Source: Saprospiraceae bacterium
GTDB lineage: Bacteria; Bacteroidota; Bacteroidia; Chitinophagales; Saprospiraceae
DNA length: 64,000 nucleotides
Direction of reading: 5' to 3'
Assembly: GCA_020629035.1 (NCBI GenBank)
Contig: JAHDEC010000001.1
Span: 239,138-303,137 of the forward strand
Position numbers and translations under genes: made by a program. The notes under the pieces are model-generated. The model searched no databases. It was not told the origin of the DNA and saw only the letters and a program-made list of their open reading frames with translations. Shown here in pieces: positions 27,571 to 36,962 of the stretch. The first letter of the stretch is position 1; the number at the start of each line of letters is the position of its first letter.

Positions 27571-29928
27571 ATGAGTATCAGAAAGGTAGCCTTATTATGT
27601 TTGTTTTCGGCTTTTACTTGTTCGCTGATGAGTCAGGTAGTTCCTGAACCTTGTGGGCCGGATGGATCGATGGCACCCTTTTGTGAGCAGGCTTGTATTA
27701 TTTGTGATATCGATGGTTTTGAAGGGAGAAATGATGGAGAATCATCCACCTTAGCACCAGATATTTTTTGTAGTCAGGGAGATCAAAAAGTTACGTGGAT
27801 TGCCTTTATAGCTGGTACACCCAATTTAGAAATGGAAGTTGAAGTATCCAATTGTACAGTAAATGATGGTCTACAAGTTGGTGTTTTTGAAACAGATGAT
27901 TGCATAAATTTTAGACAAGCTATGACTTGCGTAAATCCAATTGGAGGATGGGGTAGTAATCCAGGTGTATTCACGAATGCTAACTTTGGTCCACTGACAG
28001 TAGGACAGCATTACTTCTTTCTAATGGATGGAAATAACGGCGATGAATGTGATTATGTAGTAAGAGTGCTAAGTGGAAGTACTAACGTCCAACAATTAGT
28101 GCCTACTAATCCTATAGTTGTTCCTGAACTTATGTGTGCAAATCAACCTTTTGCTTTGAGTTTCGAACCTCAACCAGGAGCTGCATCGCAAGAGTGGCGA
28201 GTTGATGGCTTATTAGCTGGCGTGGGAGACCAAGTATTGTTAACTCTTCCTGAAGGAGGTTTGTACAATGTTTGTATTGATGAGTCCAATGCCTGTGATG
28301 ATCCAGATCCATATTGCGTCGAACTAGAAGTTATGCCTCAAATCGAAGAGGATAGAAATTTTGTCATTTGTGAAGGCGATACCATAGAATACAAAGGAGT
28401 TGACTATTGGATTCCAGGGACTTATCCTAATATTTTAGTTCCAGCTGAGGAAGGTTGTGATTCGGTCATTAATTTGATTTTGGAATTTGGGGCCATTTTC
28501 GAGGGTTCAGATTTTTATAACATTTGTGATGGTGATACGCTTTTTTTAGATGGGCAAGAGCATTTTGAAACAGGCATCTATGATCATTATTTACTTACTG
28601 AGAAAGGTTGTGATAGTACGGTGCATGTTAATCTATTTTTAGTTATTTGTAATATGGTTGGCTCTGCAGATCCTGAGCATTTGTTATGTCATGGAGATGG
28701 AGCAACGGGTTCGTTTACCTTCAGAATCGAAGAAGGTACCGCTCCATTTAGTTACGAATATGTTCGAGTTTTAGATGCAAGTATTAATGGTTCAGGGCTA
28801 ATCATGGCGGACAATGAAAATGTGACCATAGATAATTTACCAGCCGGTTCTTATCAAATAACTGTACAAGATACTTTCGGGAATTTTACCATTATTAATA
28901 CAGAAATATTAGAGCCGAGTCCAATCGAAAGCCAACATGAATTAAGTGATTATAATGGCTTCAATATAAGTTGTGCAGACGGACAAAATGGAGTGATTAC
29001 AAGCACCATAAATGGAGGGACGCCAGGTTATCAGTATATGTGGGATGGCGGTTCTATGACCAATATTGCGGACAATTTATCAGTCGGTGATCATTACATA
29101 ACTGTGATAGATGATAATAACTGTGTGTTTATAGATACCGTGACATTGACCCAACCATTACCCATAAATTCGCTAGTAGAACTGATTAATCCTAATTGTG
29201 ATGGACCTAATACTGGGGAAATACATGTCCAGAATATTTCGGGTGGGGTAGCTGATTATAGTGTGGCATTTAATGATGGTGGATTTAATAATAATGTAGA
29301 TTTTACGACCTTAAATGAAAATACTTACCCCTTAGTCATTCAAGATGCCAACGGCTGTTTAGATACCAATTATTACAACTTGGTGGCTGCTGAGATACCT
29401 GAAATTACGGTTGAAGATCTAACTATAAATTTAGGTGATAGTATCAATATCGAACCCGGTTTAAACACCATTACCATAGGAAATGTAGCATGGACAGCTG
29501 AAGAGTTACTAGACTGTTATGATTGCATAGATCCCTTTGCGTTTCCATTATTTACTAATCAGTATACAGTGGCAGTAAGCTCAGCGGATGGATGTTTAAG
29601 AGAAGAGAATTTTACCATTTATGTAGATAAAGATCGAGGCATCTACAAGCCGAATATCTTTAATCCATCATTGACTGATGAAAACCAATATTTTATGCTG
29701 ACTGGCGGAAATCAGATTAAGCATATTAACAATTTGCACGTCTACGATCGTTGGGGAAATGAAGTTTTCAGGGGTGAAGACTTAGATCATCGTAATCCTT
29801 CTCAAGGCTGGGATGGCACATTTAATGGCAGAGATGCTATGGTCGGTGTTTATTTTTGGACAGCTGAGGTTGAGTTTCTTGATGCTGTTACTGAGTTTTT
29901 TAATGGTGATTTGACACTGGTTAGGTAG
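27571..29928 (+). CDS. SprB-repeat surface protein with T9SS type B tail (paralog 2)
   Basis: A 785-residue paralog of the preceding protein with the same domain order: signal peptide, PFCEQACIICDIDGFEG block, beta domain, PKD-like region, SprB repeats and type B tail (DRWGNEVFRGED, DAMVGVYFWTAEV, ending DLTLVR). The middle region (EGSDFYNICDGDTLFLDG) is almost identical between the two, while the beta domain and the end of the PKD region differ more. Only 50 bases separate the genes, indicating tandem duplication and probably one transcript. Confidence 0.9.
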   Translation: MSIRKVALLCLFSAFTCSLMSQVVPEPCGPDGSMAPFCEQACIICDIDGFEGRNDGESSTLAPDIFCSQGDQKVTWIAFIAGTPNLEMEVEVSNCTVNDGLQVGVFETDDCINFRQAMTCVNPIGGWGSNPGVFTNANFGPLTVGQHYFFLMDGNNGDECDYVVRVLSGSTNVQQLVPTNPIVVPELMCANQPFALSFEPQPGAASQEWRVDGLLAGVGDQVLLTLPEGGLYNVCIDESNACDDPDPYCVELEVMPQIEEDRNFVICEGDTIEYKGVDYWIPGTYPNILVPAEEGCDSVINLILEFGAIFEGSDFYNICDGDTLFLDGQEHFETGIYDHYLLTEKGCDSTVHVNLFLVICNMVGSADPEHLLCHGDGATGSFTFRIEEGTAPFSYEYVRVLDASINGSGLIMADNENVTIDNLPAGSYQITVQDTFGNFTIINTEILEPSPIESQHELSDYNGFNISCADGQNGVITSTINGGTPGYQYMWDGGSMTNIADNLSVGDHYITVIDDNNCVFIDTVTLTQPLPINSLVELINPNCDGPNTGEIHVQNISGGVADYSVAFNDGGFNNNVDFTTLNENTYPLVIQDANGCLDTNYYNLVAAEIPEITVEDLTINLGDSINIEPGLNTITIGNVAWTAEELLDCYDCIDPFAFPLFTNQYTVAVSSADGCLREENFTIYVDKDRGIYKPNIFNPSLTDENQYFMLTGGNQIKHINNLHVYDRWGNEVFRGEDLDHRNPSQGWDGTFNGRDAMVGVYFWTAEVEFLDAVTEFFNGDLTLVR

Positions 29929-30168
29929 GGTTGGTTGTTTTTGCAAGACTACCTAAGCTTAATCTTGCGTATTTACAAAAGTTACAAATTGTTTAATAAT
30001 TCACTAAGATTCAAACCCTCATTCAATGGCTTATGAGACCTATTGCTTGCAATTGCACTGTCAAGTTGATATGGTTCTAAACGATTTATTTTTGGTTGAA
30101 AATTAGTCTTTATTGATTTTTTTAGTTGTAAGCTCCGCAGCAAATCATACTACTGTAGTTAGAGATTG

Positions 30169-30176
30169 TATCTTTG
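30169..30176 (+). promoter_or_regulatory. candidate Bacteroidota -7 box
   Basis: TATCTTTG is an exact TAnnTTTG -7 element 27 bases before the ATG of the pseudouridine synthase gene. No clear TTTG lies at the -33 spacing. The rest of the 29929-30203 gap shows no gene or strong hairpin. Confidence 0.4.
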
Positions 30177-30203
30177 TTCCAAGTAATAACTTTTTAAAAA
30201 GGC

Positions 30204-31886
30204 ATGAGCCCAAACACCTGTTTTACCAATTTTAAAGAATCGATTGAGGATATTGTTTTACCTGAGAAGTTCACTTTCCCATTTTATTATACACCTCACC
30301 CATTAGCCTTACAAGCTGCTACAGAATTACAGGAACGCATACAACATGAAATCGAATGGGAACATGATTTTGGATTAGGAACCGAAATTTCTGATCAAGC
30401 ATTAGGTAAAATGTTTGGAGTTTTAGTAGTTCGAAAAGCCTCGGGTGAATTAGGCTATCTCTCAGCATTTTCTGGTAAACTGGAAGAAAAAAATCTTGAA
30501 AAGATATTTGTCCCTTCCATTTATAATCGGTTTGATCCACGTGATCATTTTGTAGTAGAAGCTGAAAAATTAGATCAATTAAGCCAAACGATTAATCACT
30601 TAGAAGCAAATCCTACCTTATCACTTGCTAGACAAGACTTATTTAATAAAGAACAAGAAGTAAAGAGGCTGCTCGACATTGAAAAAAAGAAATTAAAAAA
30701 ATGGAGTAGAGCCCGCAAGTCTGCACGAGAAAAAGTAAGAAATGAAATGGGAGAAAGTGCCTATAATGAACTACATAAAAAACACAAACAAGAAAGCATA
30801 AATGATACTTTCTTATATGATGAATATGAGGAATATCTACAAAATAAATTGGATAAATATCGACAAGATTATCACAAACTAAACAAGCAAATCGAGTCTT
30901 TAAAAGCTGAGCGAAAGGCAAAATCAAACACACTCCAAGACTGGTTATTCGCGCAATATAATTTTCTAAACGCTCGAGGAGAAACTAAAAATGTTATTAG
31001 CTTATTCGAGAATAGAATTCCGAATATTCCACCATCTGGGAGTGGTGACTGTGCAGCTCCGAAATTGTTGCAATATGCCTATCAAAACCAACTACAACCA
31101 ATAAGTATGGCTGAATTTTGGTGGGGAAAAGAACCAAGTTCCAAGGTTAGAAAACATAAATATTTTTACCCAGCTTGTCGAGGTAAATGCGAACCTATCT
31201 TAAACTTCATGATGGATGGTTTAATGGTGGATGACAATCCCTTGCTTGCAAATCTCGCAATGGGGAAAACCATAAAAACAGTATATGAAGACGATCATCT
31301 GGTGGTGATAAATAAGCCAGCAGAATTTCTATCAGTGCCAGGAAAACATGTCTCAGATTCTGTCCAAGAACGAATGCTAAAAAAGTATCCGAATGCTACA
31401 GGTCCAATGATTGTGCATCGATTAGATATGTCTACGTCGGGTTTAATGGTGGTAGCCAAAACTAAGCTGGTTCATAGAGTTCTGCAACAGGCCTTTAAAA
31501 TTCGAAATGTAACGAAAAAGTATATCGCCCTGCTAGATGGAGTTGTCGAAGAAGATACTGGATATATCGACTTACCCCTTCGCTTAGATATTGACAATCG
31601 CCCTTTCCAGTTAGTGTGCTATGAACATGGTAAACCTTGCCGGACCAAGTGGGAAGTTGTCCAACGAAATAAAACAACTACTAAAGTTCATTTTTATCCG
31701 CTTTCGGGACGCACTCATCAGTTGAGAGTCCATGCTGCACATCGTGATGGTTTAGGAGCGCCAATTGTGGGAGACGATTTGTATGGCTTGAAGAAAGATC
31801 GTTTATACTTGCATGCTGCATCCCTTTCGTTTACTCATCCCGTTACAGGAGTGATAGTCGAAGTGGATGCAGCAGCCGAATTTTGA
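30204..31886 (+). CDS. RluA-family pseudouridine synthase with long N-terminal extension
   Basis: A 560-residue RNA pseudouridine synthase. The catalytic domain occupies about residues 355-560 with VIVHRLDMSTSGLMV-type motif I (catalytic Asp in HRLD near 405), KYIALLDG and PLSGRTHQLRVH. The N-terminal 350 residues are not part of the usual catalytic domain. They contain a highly charged coiled coil (about 150-240) and a Cys-containing segment with PPSGSGDCAAPKLLQYAY (near 271) and YPACRGKCEPIL (near 323). Similar large RluA proteins are known in Bacteroidota and proteobacteria. The target RNA cannot be predicted. Confidence 0.85.
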   Translation: MSPNTCFTNFKESIEDIVLPEKFTFPFYYTPHPLALQAATELQERIQHEIEWEHDFGLGTEISDQALGKMFGVLVVRKASGELGYLSAFSGKLEEKNLEKIFVPSIYNRFDPRDHFVVEAEKLDQLSQTINHLEANPTLSLARQDLFNKEQEVKRLLDIEKKKLKKWSRARKSAREKVRNEMGESAYNELHKKHKQESINDTFLYDEYEEYLQNKLDKYRQDYHKLNKQIESLKAERKAKSNTLQDWLFAQYNFLNARGETKNVISLFENRIPNIPPSGSGDCAAPKLLQYAYQNQLQPISMAEFWWGKEPSSKVRKHKYFYPACRGKCEPILNFMMDGLMVDDNPLLANLAMGKTIKTVYEDDHLVVINKPAEFLSVPGKHVSDSVQERMLKKYPNATGPMIVHRLDMSTSGLMVVAKTKLVHRVLQQAFKIRNVTKKYIALLDGVVEEDTGYIDLPLRLDIDNRPFQLVCYEHGKPCRTKWEVVQRNKTTTKVHFYPLSGRTHQLRVHAAHRDGLGAPIVGDDLYGLKKDRLYLHAASLSFTHPVTGVIVEVDAAAEF

Positions 31887-31894
31887 AAGGCTTT

Positions 31895-32599
31895 TTAGTT
31901 TTCTGTTTCAATCAATTCTTTAACATCGGTAGGCACTGCTTTTTTTGCTGCCTTTTTAGCACAAACTTTACATAGTTCGGAGATACCTTTATCTTCCCAA
32001 GATTGTTTGATGCTTCCATTACTTAATGCTTTCCCTTTGATATATTGGCAATCATTGTATGCGTGATATTTGTTACCTGCTTTAGACCAATAGACATTAT
32101 CGCTATCTATGCTTAAACTTCTCGCTGCCTCGTTTTGTTTGTTGATTTCCTCCGTATATTTTTCTACAGATGGAGGATCAAAATCAGCACCCGTTATTCC
32201 GGCTGCAACCATAGCAATAGCAGCAATAGTACCAGCAATTCCTTTGGTTTTACCACTGATATTTTTGTTGGTAAAAATCATGATAACCAGTGGAAGAAAG
32301 GCTAAAACGCCCATGATGGCACCTAGTTGATTTTGAATAAAGAATCGTGTAGGTTCTTTTTCTGATGCTGGATCTAATTTGTTAGCTTTTTTCCAGAGTG
32401 TAGATCCCGTTATAGCAAGTGCAAGAATGACAACGATAGCTACAATCAACCAGACTAAGGTCTCATCACTGATTAGTTTTAAAATAGCAAATACTTGACC
32501 TCCCATGGCTAATAACCAGGCAATGACAGCAAAAATTCTAAGTTGTTTGGCTTTACCTTTTGCTTCTGGCGATGCTACGAATGTTGTGGTTTCACTCAT
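31895..32599 (-). CDS. small membrane protein with Cys-rich tail
   Basis: A 234-residue protein with three to four hydrophobic helices (about residues 20-45, 47-67, 93-110 and 118-136). The C-terminal cytoplasmic or periplasmic tail contains SKAGNKYHAYNDCQYIKGKA followed by ISELCKVCAKKAAKKA. The spacing H-x4-C...C-x2-C resembles a short metal-binding ribbon found in several DUF proteins. I cannot name the family. The gene is convergent with the RluA gene, eight bases apart. The sequence reads as a standalone gene with no partner. Confidence 0.7.
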   Translation of the reverse strand: MSETTTFVASPEAKGKAKQLRIFAVIAWLLAMGGQVFAILKLISDETLVWLIVAIVVILALAITGSTLWKKANKLDPASEKEPTRFFIQNQLGAIMGVLAFLPLVIMIFTNKNISGKTKGIAGTIAAIAMVAAGITGADFDPPSVEKYTEEINKQNEAARSLSIDSDNVYWSKAGNKYHAYNDCQYIKGKALSNGSIKQSWEDKGISELCKVCAKKAAKKAVPTDVKELIETEN

Positions 32600-32724
32600 T
32601 GTAAATATGTTTTATTTTTTTGACGTGAAAGCTGCTCTATTGGTCACCAAGTTACGCATAAGAAATGAGTTTAATTTGTTTTGTGAGTGTACTTTATCAT
32701 TACAGATACTAGATTTACACTGAA

Positions 32725-32757
32725 AACAAAAAAGAGACCACTCTTTGTGATCTCTTT
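32725..32757 (-). terminator. Rho-independent terminator for the tyrosinase-like locus
   Basis: On the minus strand AAAGAGA-T-CAC, loop AAAGA, GTG-G-TCTCTTT is followed by more T residues (TTTTG). It lies 43 bases beyond the degraded T9SS tail of the tyrosinase-like gene, on the same strand. The plus strand reading lacks a good T tract. Confidence 0.75.
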
Positions 32758-32799
32758 AATACCTTCATACTATCAAGTCATTTATCTTTCAATATTTAC

Positions 32800-34265
32800 T
32801 TACCGCTTTATAAATTTTTCAACATACACCTGTTTATCTTCTTCTGAGGAGATTTTTATGAAATAAAGTCCTGCAGTTAAAGCTGTAGTATCAAATGTAT
32901 GATTTGTTCGACTGGTCTCTCTAAGTATATTTCCATGCACATCCATCAGTATAACTGAATATAGTTTTTCTTCCTTCAAATCTTGGAATCAGATGTTCAA
33001 TTCATATGAAAAAGGATTTGGAAAAACAGTCGTGTTAATTTGTCCTTGATTAGAAGGAGCTAGCCATCCTCCATCATCAAAGGAGCCACAATTTTTATCT
33101 TGATTAGCATTAATTGTCCACTCTACTGATTGGCCTGGCCCACAATTAGTAATAGGAGTGATTTTGACAGAACCCACATAAGGGCTAGAATGAATGTAAG
33201 AAAGGCAAATTTTAGTATCATCAACATGTGCTAATAGTTTTTTAGAGCTAGTACTTACTTCAAGTGATTCTAAACATTCTAGATTTGGAAAACATAGCAG
33301 TTGTCCTTTTCGTCATCATCCATGCAAATATCTTGAAGATGTAAAGGAGGTGATGTTGGCAAAGTTGGCAAAGTTACCATTGGACTTATAAAAGACCTGC
33401 TTACTGTTTTGCTGTTACCACAAGTTCCAGTATAACTTGCATTTACAGTGTATCCAGGACTGGATAATACTGAAGCAGTCATAAACCAATAATCGTCTGT
33501 CGACCAATCATCAATAATGCTATTCGCCTTTGGATTGTCTATACTCCATGTTACTTCAGAACAGCAGTATCTTGGAGCTCTAAAAGTAAGCTCACAACAG
33601 TCCTCACTTACAAACTCAATATTTAGAGGTAGATCCGGATCTAAAGTTGCAGCTTGGTATTTTAAATAAATATCATCCACAAATGCATGCCATGGCCAAA
33701 ATAACAAGATACCTGGGGATTGAGGAGAACTAAATGGGGTAACAACATCACCTTCATCGAAGGCATTATGTATTCTGTCGTGATCAGCCTGTAGCGTTGA
33801 AGCGAAATCTTCAAAATCATCAAATGTGCAAAGTTCACTACAGGTATATTTATTTGTCTCAAAATCATGGCAGTCTATACTTTCTCCCAAGTAACCTGGT
33901 GGCATTGCATCTACCTCTGGACAATTAGTTAAAATACTATCTTGAAAAGGAGGTGAATCAGGTATCACATCACATGGATTCCACGCAGGAAGAGGAACCA
34001 AATTGCTAAAACCTTCATTTGCTAAAAACTCTTCTAATCCCTGTATGTATTCTCTATGCCATGGTAAAAAGTTTTCTAGAAAATGATTTGCGGGCATTTC
34101 TTCCACATGGAATTGTACGATTGGACCGCAAACATACTCCATTATTTTATCTGTTTCTGCTTGACTAAATCCAGTAAATTTTGGTCTATTGGAACAATCT
34201 TGTCCAAACATGTATGAAAGATTAAAAAATAGCATCATGGCTAAAATCTTTGTTTTGTAAGACAT
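32800..34265 (-). pseudogene. tyrosinase-like copper protein with T9SS type A tail, disrupted
   Basis: The intact N-terminal frame (34265-33279, 328 residues) has a signal peptide (ending MFGQ) and both copper sites of the tyrosinase/hemocyanin family: H53, H61, H70 (HFLENFLPWHREY) and H162, H166, H193 (DHDRIHNAF, FWPWHAFVDDIY). It stops abruptly after NCYVFQI. A different frame then continues as FPNLECLESLEVSTSSKKLL through GSVKITPITNCGPGQSVEW to a PNP-type sorting-domain start (VFPNPFSYELNI), is interrupted by an in-frame TGA at 32989-32991, and resumes to FIKR and TAA at 32800. The frameshift lies near a run of four A's at 33289-33292. The protein may still be made but would lack its sorting signal. 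Confidence 0.8.
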
Positions 34266-34629
34266 ATCATTTATAGTTTTGGAATTTGAAATATAGAAAA
34301 GTTAATAGCCTTCTTTTGGGTAGACAATGATGTCTTTTCTATTGTGTCGAATCAATACTAAGCAAAGATTAAAACTCAAGATGTGTCAATGATTGAATCT
34401 GTACTTTACAGTTATGAGGTATGTCTATGAATGATTTGAAGTGAAATGAAAATCTCCAAATTTCAATTTTTTAAATGCCAAATATGTACTCTTGGAAGAA
34501 GGTTGAGATATTTTCTTCTGTGGTCCTTTTAAAAAACAATTTGCCTTTCTCATTGATCTTTCCAAAAGATGCAATATTTCTACGAATTAATGGGTTCGAT
34601 AAATAGTACTCAACATATAAGTAAACACC
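34266..34629. other. 364-bp gap between divergent genes
   Basis: This is the divergent promoter region of the tyrosinase-like locus (minus) and the dioxygenase operon (plus). I find no perfect TAnnTTTG box, no strong hairpin and no RNA gene. A minus-strand open frame about 34474-34620 with no ATG (ending KRTTEENISTFFQEYIFGI) reads protein-like and could be the tail of a lost gene, but it is too short to support. Confidence 0.4.
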
Positions 34630-35235
34630 ATGCAACGAAGAAAACTTATTAAAGTACTTGGTTTATCAGCTTTTGCCGTATCCTCAAGTGGCTTTACATT
34701 ACTTACAACAAATGGTAAAACCACAACCAGCTGCCGAACCAGTCAAGATATGCTTGGACCTTTCTTTAAAGAAGGAGCACCCTATAGAAATGACTTGAGG
34801 TATGAAGGAAATGAAGAAGAGATACCACTTAAAGTTGTCGGCACTTTGTTCAGTGCAGATTGCGTAACTCCTTTGTCCAATGTCACGATAGATATCTGGC
34901 ACTGTGATCATCGAAAAGAGTATGATATGGAAGAAGATTCCTATAGGTGTAGGGGAAAAATTACCACTAATCAAGAAGGATTTTATGAGTTTATAACTTT
35001 TGTCCCACCGCCATACGGAGGTAGACCCAAACATATTCATTACCTCATAAAAGATGTAGAAGGCTATGAGTCATTAGCAACACAATTGTATTTTAAAGGC
35101 GACAAACGCATTAAGGCCAATAATTGGATAAAATTTCCGTGGGACGAAAAGCGAATTCTTGATGTGTATAAAAATGAAGAAAATATGTCTGAAGTAAGCT
35201 TGGATATATTTTTAAGTCCAAAAAGCAAACGATAA
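34630..35235 (+). CDS. intradiol ring-cleavage dioxygenase-like protein, exported
   Basis: A 201-residue protein of the protocatechuate/catechol dioxygenase superfamily. All four Fe(III) ligands expected for the family are identifiable: Y98 (in HCDHRKEYD), Y129 (in PPPYGG), H135 and H137 (RPKHIHY). The start MQRRKLIKVLGLSAFA looks like a Tat-type or twin-arginine-like signal, so it acts outside the cytoplasm. It is shorter than full catechol dioxygenases. Known intradiol enzymes open catechols to muconates; the actual substrate is unknown. It heads a five-gene run with gaps of 14, 9 and 3 bases and a final overlap. It is divergent from the tyrosinase-like locus. Confidence 0.8.
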   Translation: MQRRKLIKVLGLSAFAVSSSGFTLLTTNGKTTTSCRTSQDMLGPFFKEGAPYRNDLRYEGNEEEIPLKVVGTLFSADCVTPLSNVTIDIWHCDHRKEYDMEEDSYRCRGKITTNQEGFYEFITFVPPPYGGRPKHIHYLIKDVEGYESLATQLYFKGDKRIKANNWIKFPWDEKRILDVYKNEENMSEVSLDIFLSPKSKR

Positions 35236-35249
35236 TCACTAATTCCAAC

Positions 35250-36014
35250 ATGAATAAAATTAGTTTACTCAGTTTCCTCTGGATATCTATAACCATTACT
35301 CCATCTTATAGTCAAATAGAACCTTTAAGATCCATTAATGAATACTTAATTGGACCTGAGAATGTAAGCTATCATCTGGAGGAGCAAAAAGCATATTATA
35401 GCTCAACTTTTGAAACATATTCTAACGACATTGAACAAAAACAAGAGGAAATAATAACTGCAATAGAGTACAAAAAATCTTCAAGAAAACGACTCAGATC
35501 AAAGGATAAACAAGCCATAAAATATTTAGAAAAAGATCTATCGACACTCAAAGATGAACTGGCAAGCATAATAGTATTTACTAAAATGTGGGATGATTTA
35601 GTGATCTCCGTGGATGCCGAGGTTTTAAATGATTATCACGGGGATACTGAGTGTTATGAAATTGAAAGCTACACTGGAGAAAACTACCAACCGAAGGAAT
35701 ACACCATCAAAGAAATCACAGGCAAGGCTAGCTGGGATGAATTGACGTTTGAACCACAAGGTGAGCCTAAATGGGTTAAAAAGAAAGCAGATCAAAATTG
35801 TCTATCAGCTAATCCTGAAGATTGTTTGGTTTGGTGTTTAGTAGAAACCAAAGGATGTCAATCAGGTTTTGATTTATCCGAAAATGAAGCTTATTGTCGA
35901 AAGACCATTCAGCTAGAAAGGGCACCATCATCGCTTCCGATTACGAAGTTCATTTCATTGAAAAGCGGAAGAGAAATTATTCCAAAGCAATTACAAGCTG
36001 TAACTTGCCAATAA
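35250..36014 (+). CDS. secreted protein of unknown function
   Basis: A 254-residue exported protein; the signal peptide ends about PSYSQ (residue 22). The middle (about 55-115) is a charged alpha-helical, probably coiled-coil region. The C-terminal 90 residues are Cys-rich (CLSANPEDCLVWCLVETKGC, then EAYCRKTIQL), with WCLVE-type strands. I do not recognise a family. It sits between the exported dioxygenase and the serine racemase-like enzyme in a tight operon, so it may act at the envelope with the dioxygenase. That is inference. Confidence 0.65.
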   Translation: MNKISLLSFLWISITITPSYSQIEPLRSINEYLIGPENVSYHLEEQKAYYSSTFETYSNDIEQKQEEIITAIEYKKSSRKRLRSKDKQAIKYLEKDLSTLKDELASIIVFTKMWDDLVISVDAEVLNDYHGDTECYEIESYTGENYQPKEYTIKEITGKASWDELTFEPQGEPKWVKKKADQNCLSANPEDCLVWCLVETKGCQSGFDLSENEAYCRKTIQLERAPSSLPITKFISLKSGREIIPKQLQAVTCQ

Positions 36015-36023
36015 TACTTCAAC

Positions 36024-36959
36024 ATGACTAGGGAAATTATCGAAGAAACCTATGGCAGGATCAAGGCACATATACACAATACTCCGGTATTAAGCTCAAG
36101 CTATTTAAACCAATTGACTGGGTGCGACATCGTGTTTAAGTGCGAAAATTTTCAAAAAATGGGCGCCTTTAAAATGAGAGGTGCCACGAACGCCATCTTA
36201 AATATCAAGACCTCACAAAGGCAAAATGGGGTGGTAACGCACTCTTCTGGAAACTTTGCTCAGGCTGTTGCTCTAGCTGCAAAGAATCAAGGAATTCCTG
36301 CCTACATCGTAATGCCTTCCAATGCACCATCAGTAAAAAAACAAGCGGTTCAGGACTATGGAGGACAGGTGAGCTTATGTGAACCAACCATCGAAGCTAG
36401 AGAAGCTAACTGCCAATTGATTGCCGATAAAACTGGTGCTACACAACTGCATCCATCGAATGATATCGATGTCATTATGGGAAATAGTACTTCTGCTTAC
36501 GAATTGCTTTTTGACTACCCACAACTGGATGTAATACTAGCGCCTGTAGGTGGTGGAGGTTTGTTAGCTGGAACAGCCTTGACTGCACATAACTTTGGAA
36601 ATGATTGTATTTGTATAGCAGGTGAACCTGAAAATGTAGATGACGCCTATCGCTCTTTGGCCGCAGGAAAAATTGAATATAATGATAACATTAATACGAT
36701 AGCTGATGGATTGCGCACAAATTTGGGAGATGTCAATTTTCCAATTATACAGCAATATGTAGATCGAATTATTAGAGTCAGTGAAGCAGAAATCATAGCG
36801 GCTATGAAACTCATATGGGAACGAATGAAACTAGTTGTAGAAGCTTCTTCTGCCGTACCGTTTGCAGCCGTCCTAAAGGAGTCAGAAACATTTAAAGGCA
36901 AACAAATTGGGATCATTGTTTCGGGTGGGAATGTAGATATTTCGAGCTTGCCTTTTTAG
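36024..36959 (+). CDS. PLP-dependent serine racemase / threonine-serine dehydratase
   Basis: A 311-residue fold-type II PLP enzyme of the serine racemase/dehydratase branch. The cofactor lysine is K50 in ENFQKMGAFKMRGA. SSGNFAQA around 75 holds the serine of the racemase catalytic pair, and GGGGLLAG near 178 binds the phosphate. E and D of AGEPENVDD match the divalent-metal ligands of serine racemases, favouring racemase or dehydratase over biosynthetic IlvA, and no regulatory ACT domain is present. MGNSTSAYELL replaces the usual GQGT segment, which is odd. It is the third gene of the operon starting at 34630. Confidence 0.85.
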   Translation: MTREIIEETYGRIKAHIHNTPVLSSSYLNQLTGCDIVFKCENFQKMGAFKMRGATNAILNIKTSQRQNGVVTHSSGNFAQAVALAAKNQGIPAYIVMPSNAPSVKKQAVQDYGGQVSLCEPTIEAREANCQLIADKTGATQLHPSNDIDVIMGNSTSAYELLFDYPQLDVILAPVGGGGLLAGTALTAHNFGNDCICIAGEPENVDDAYRSLAAGKIEYNDNINTIADGLRTNLGDVNFPIIQQYVDRIIRVSEAEIIAAMKLIWERMKLVVEASSAVPFAAVLKESETFKGKQIGIIVSGGNVDISSLPF

Positions 36960-36962
36960 ATT

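Noticed and set aside
34474..34620. Minus-strand reading of about 50 codons in the divergent gap that looks protein-like
   Set aside because: It has no ATG, overlaps the start of the dioxygenase gene, and matches no family I know. AT-rich DNA gives such frames by chance.
34630..36014. Dioxygenase plus Cys-rich protein as a toxin-antitoxin or defence pair
   Set aside because: Iron ligands and signal peptides fit exported enzymes; nothing suggests toxin, nuclease or defence domains.
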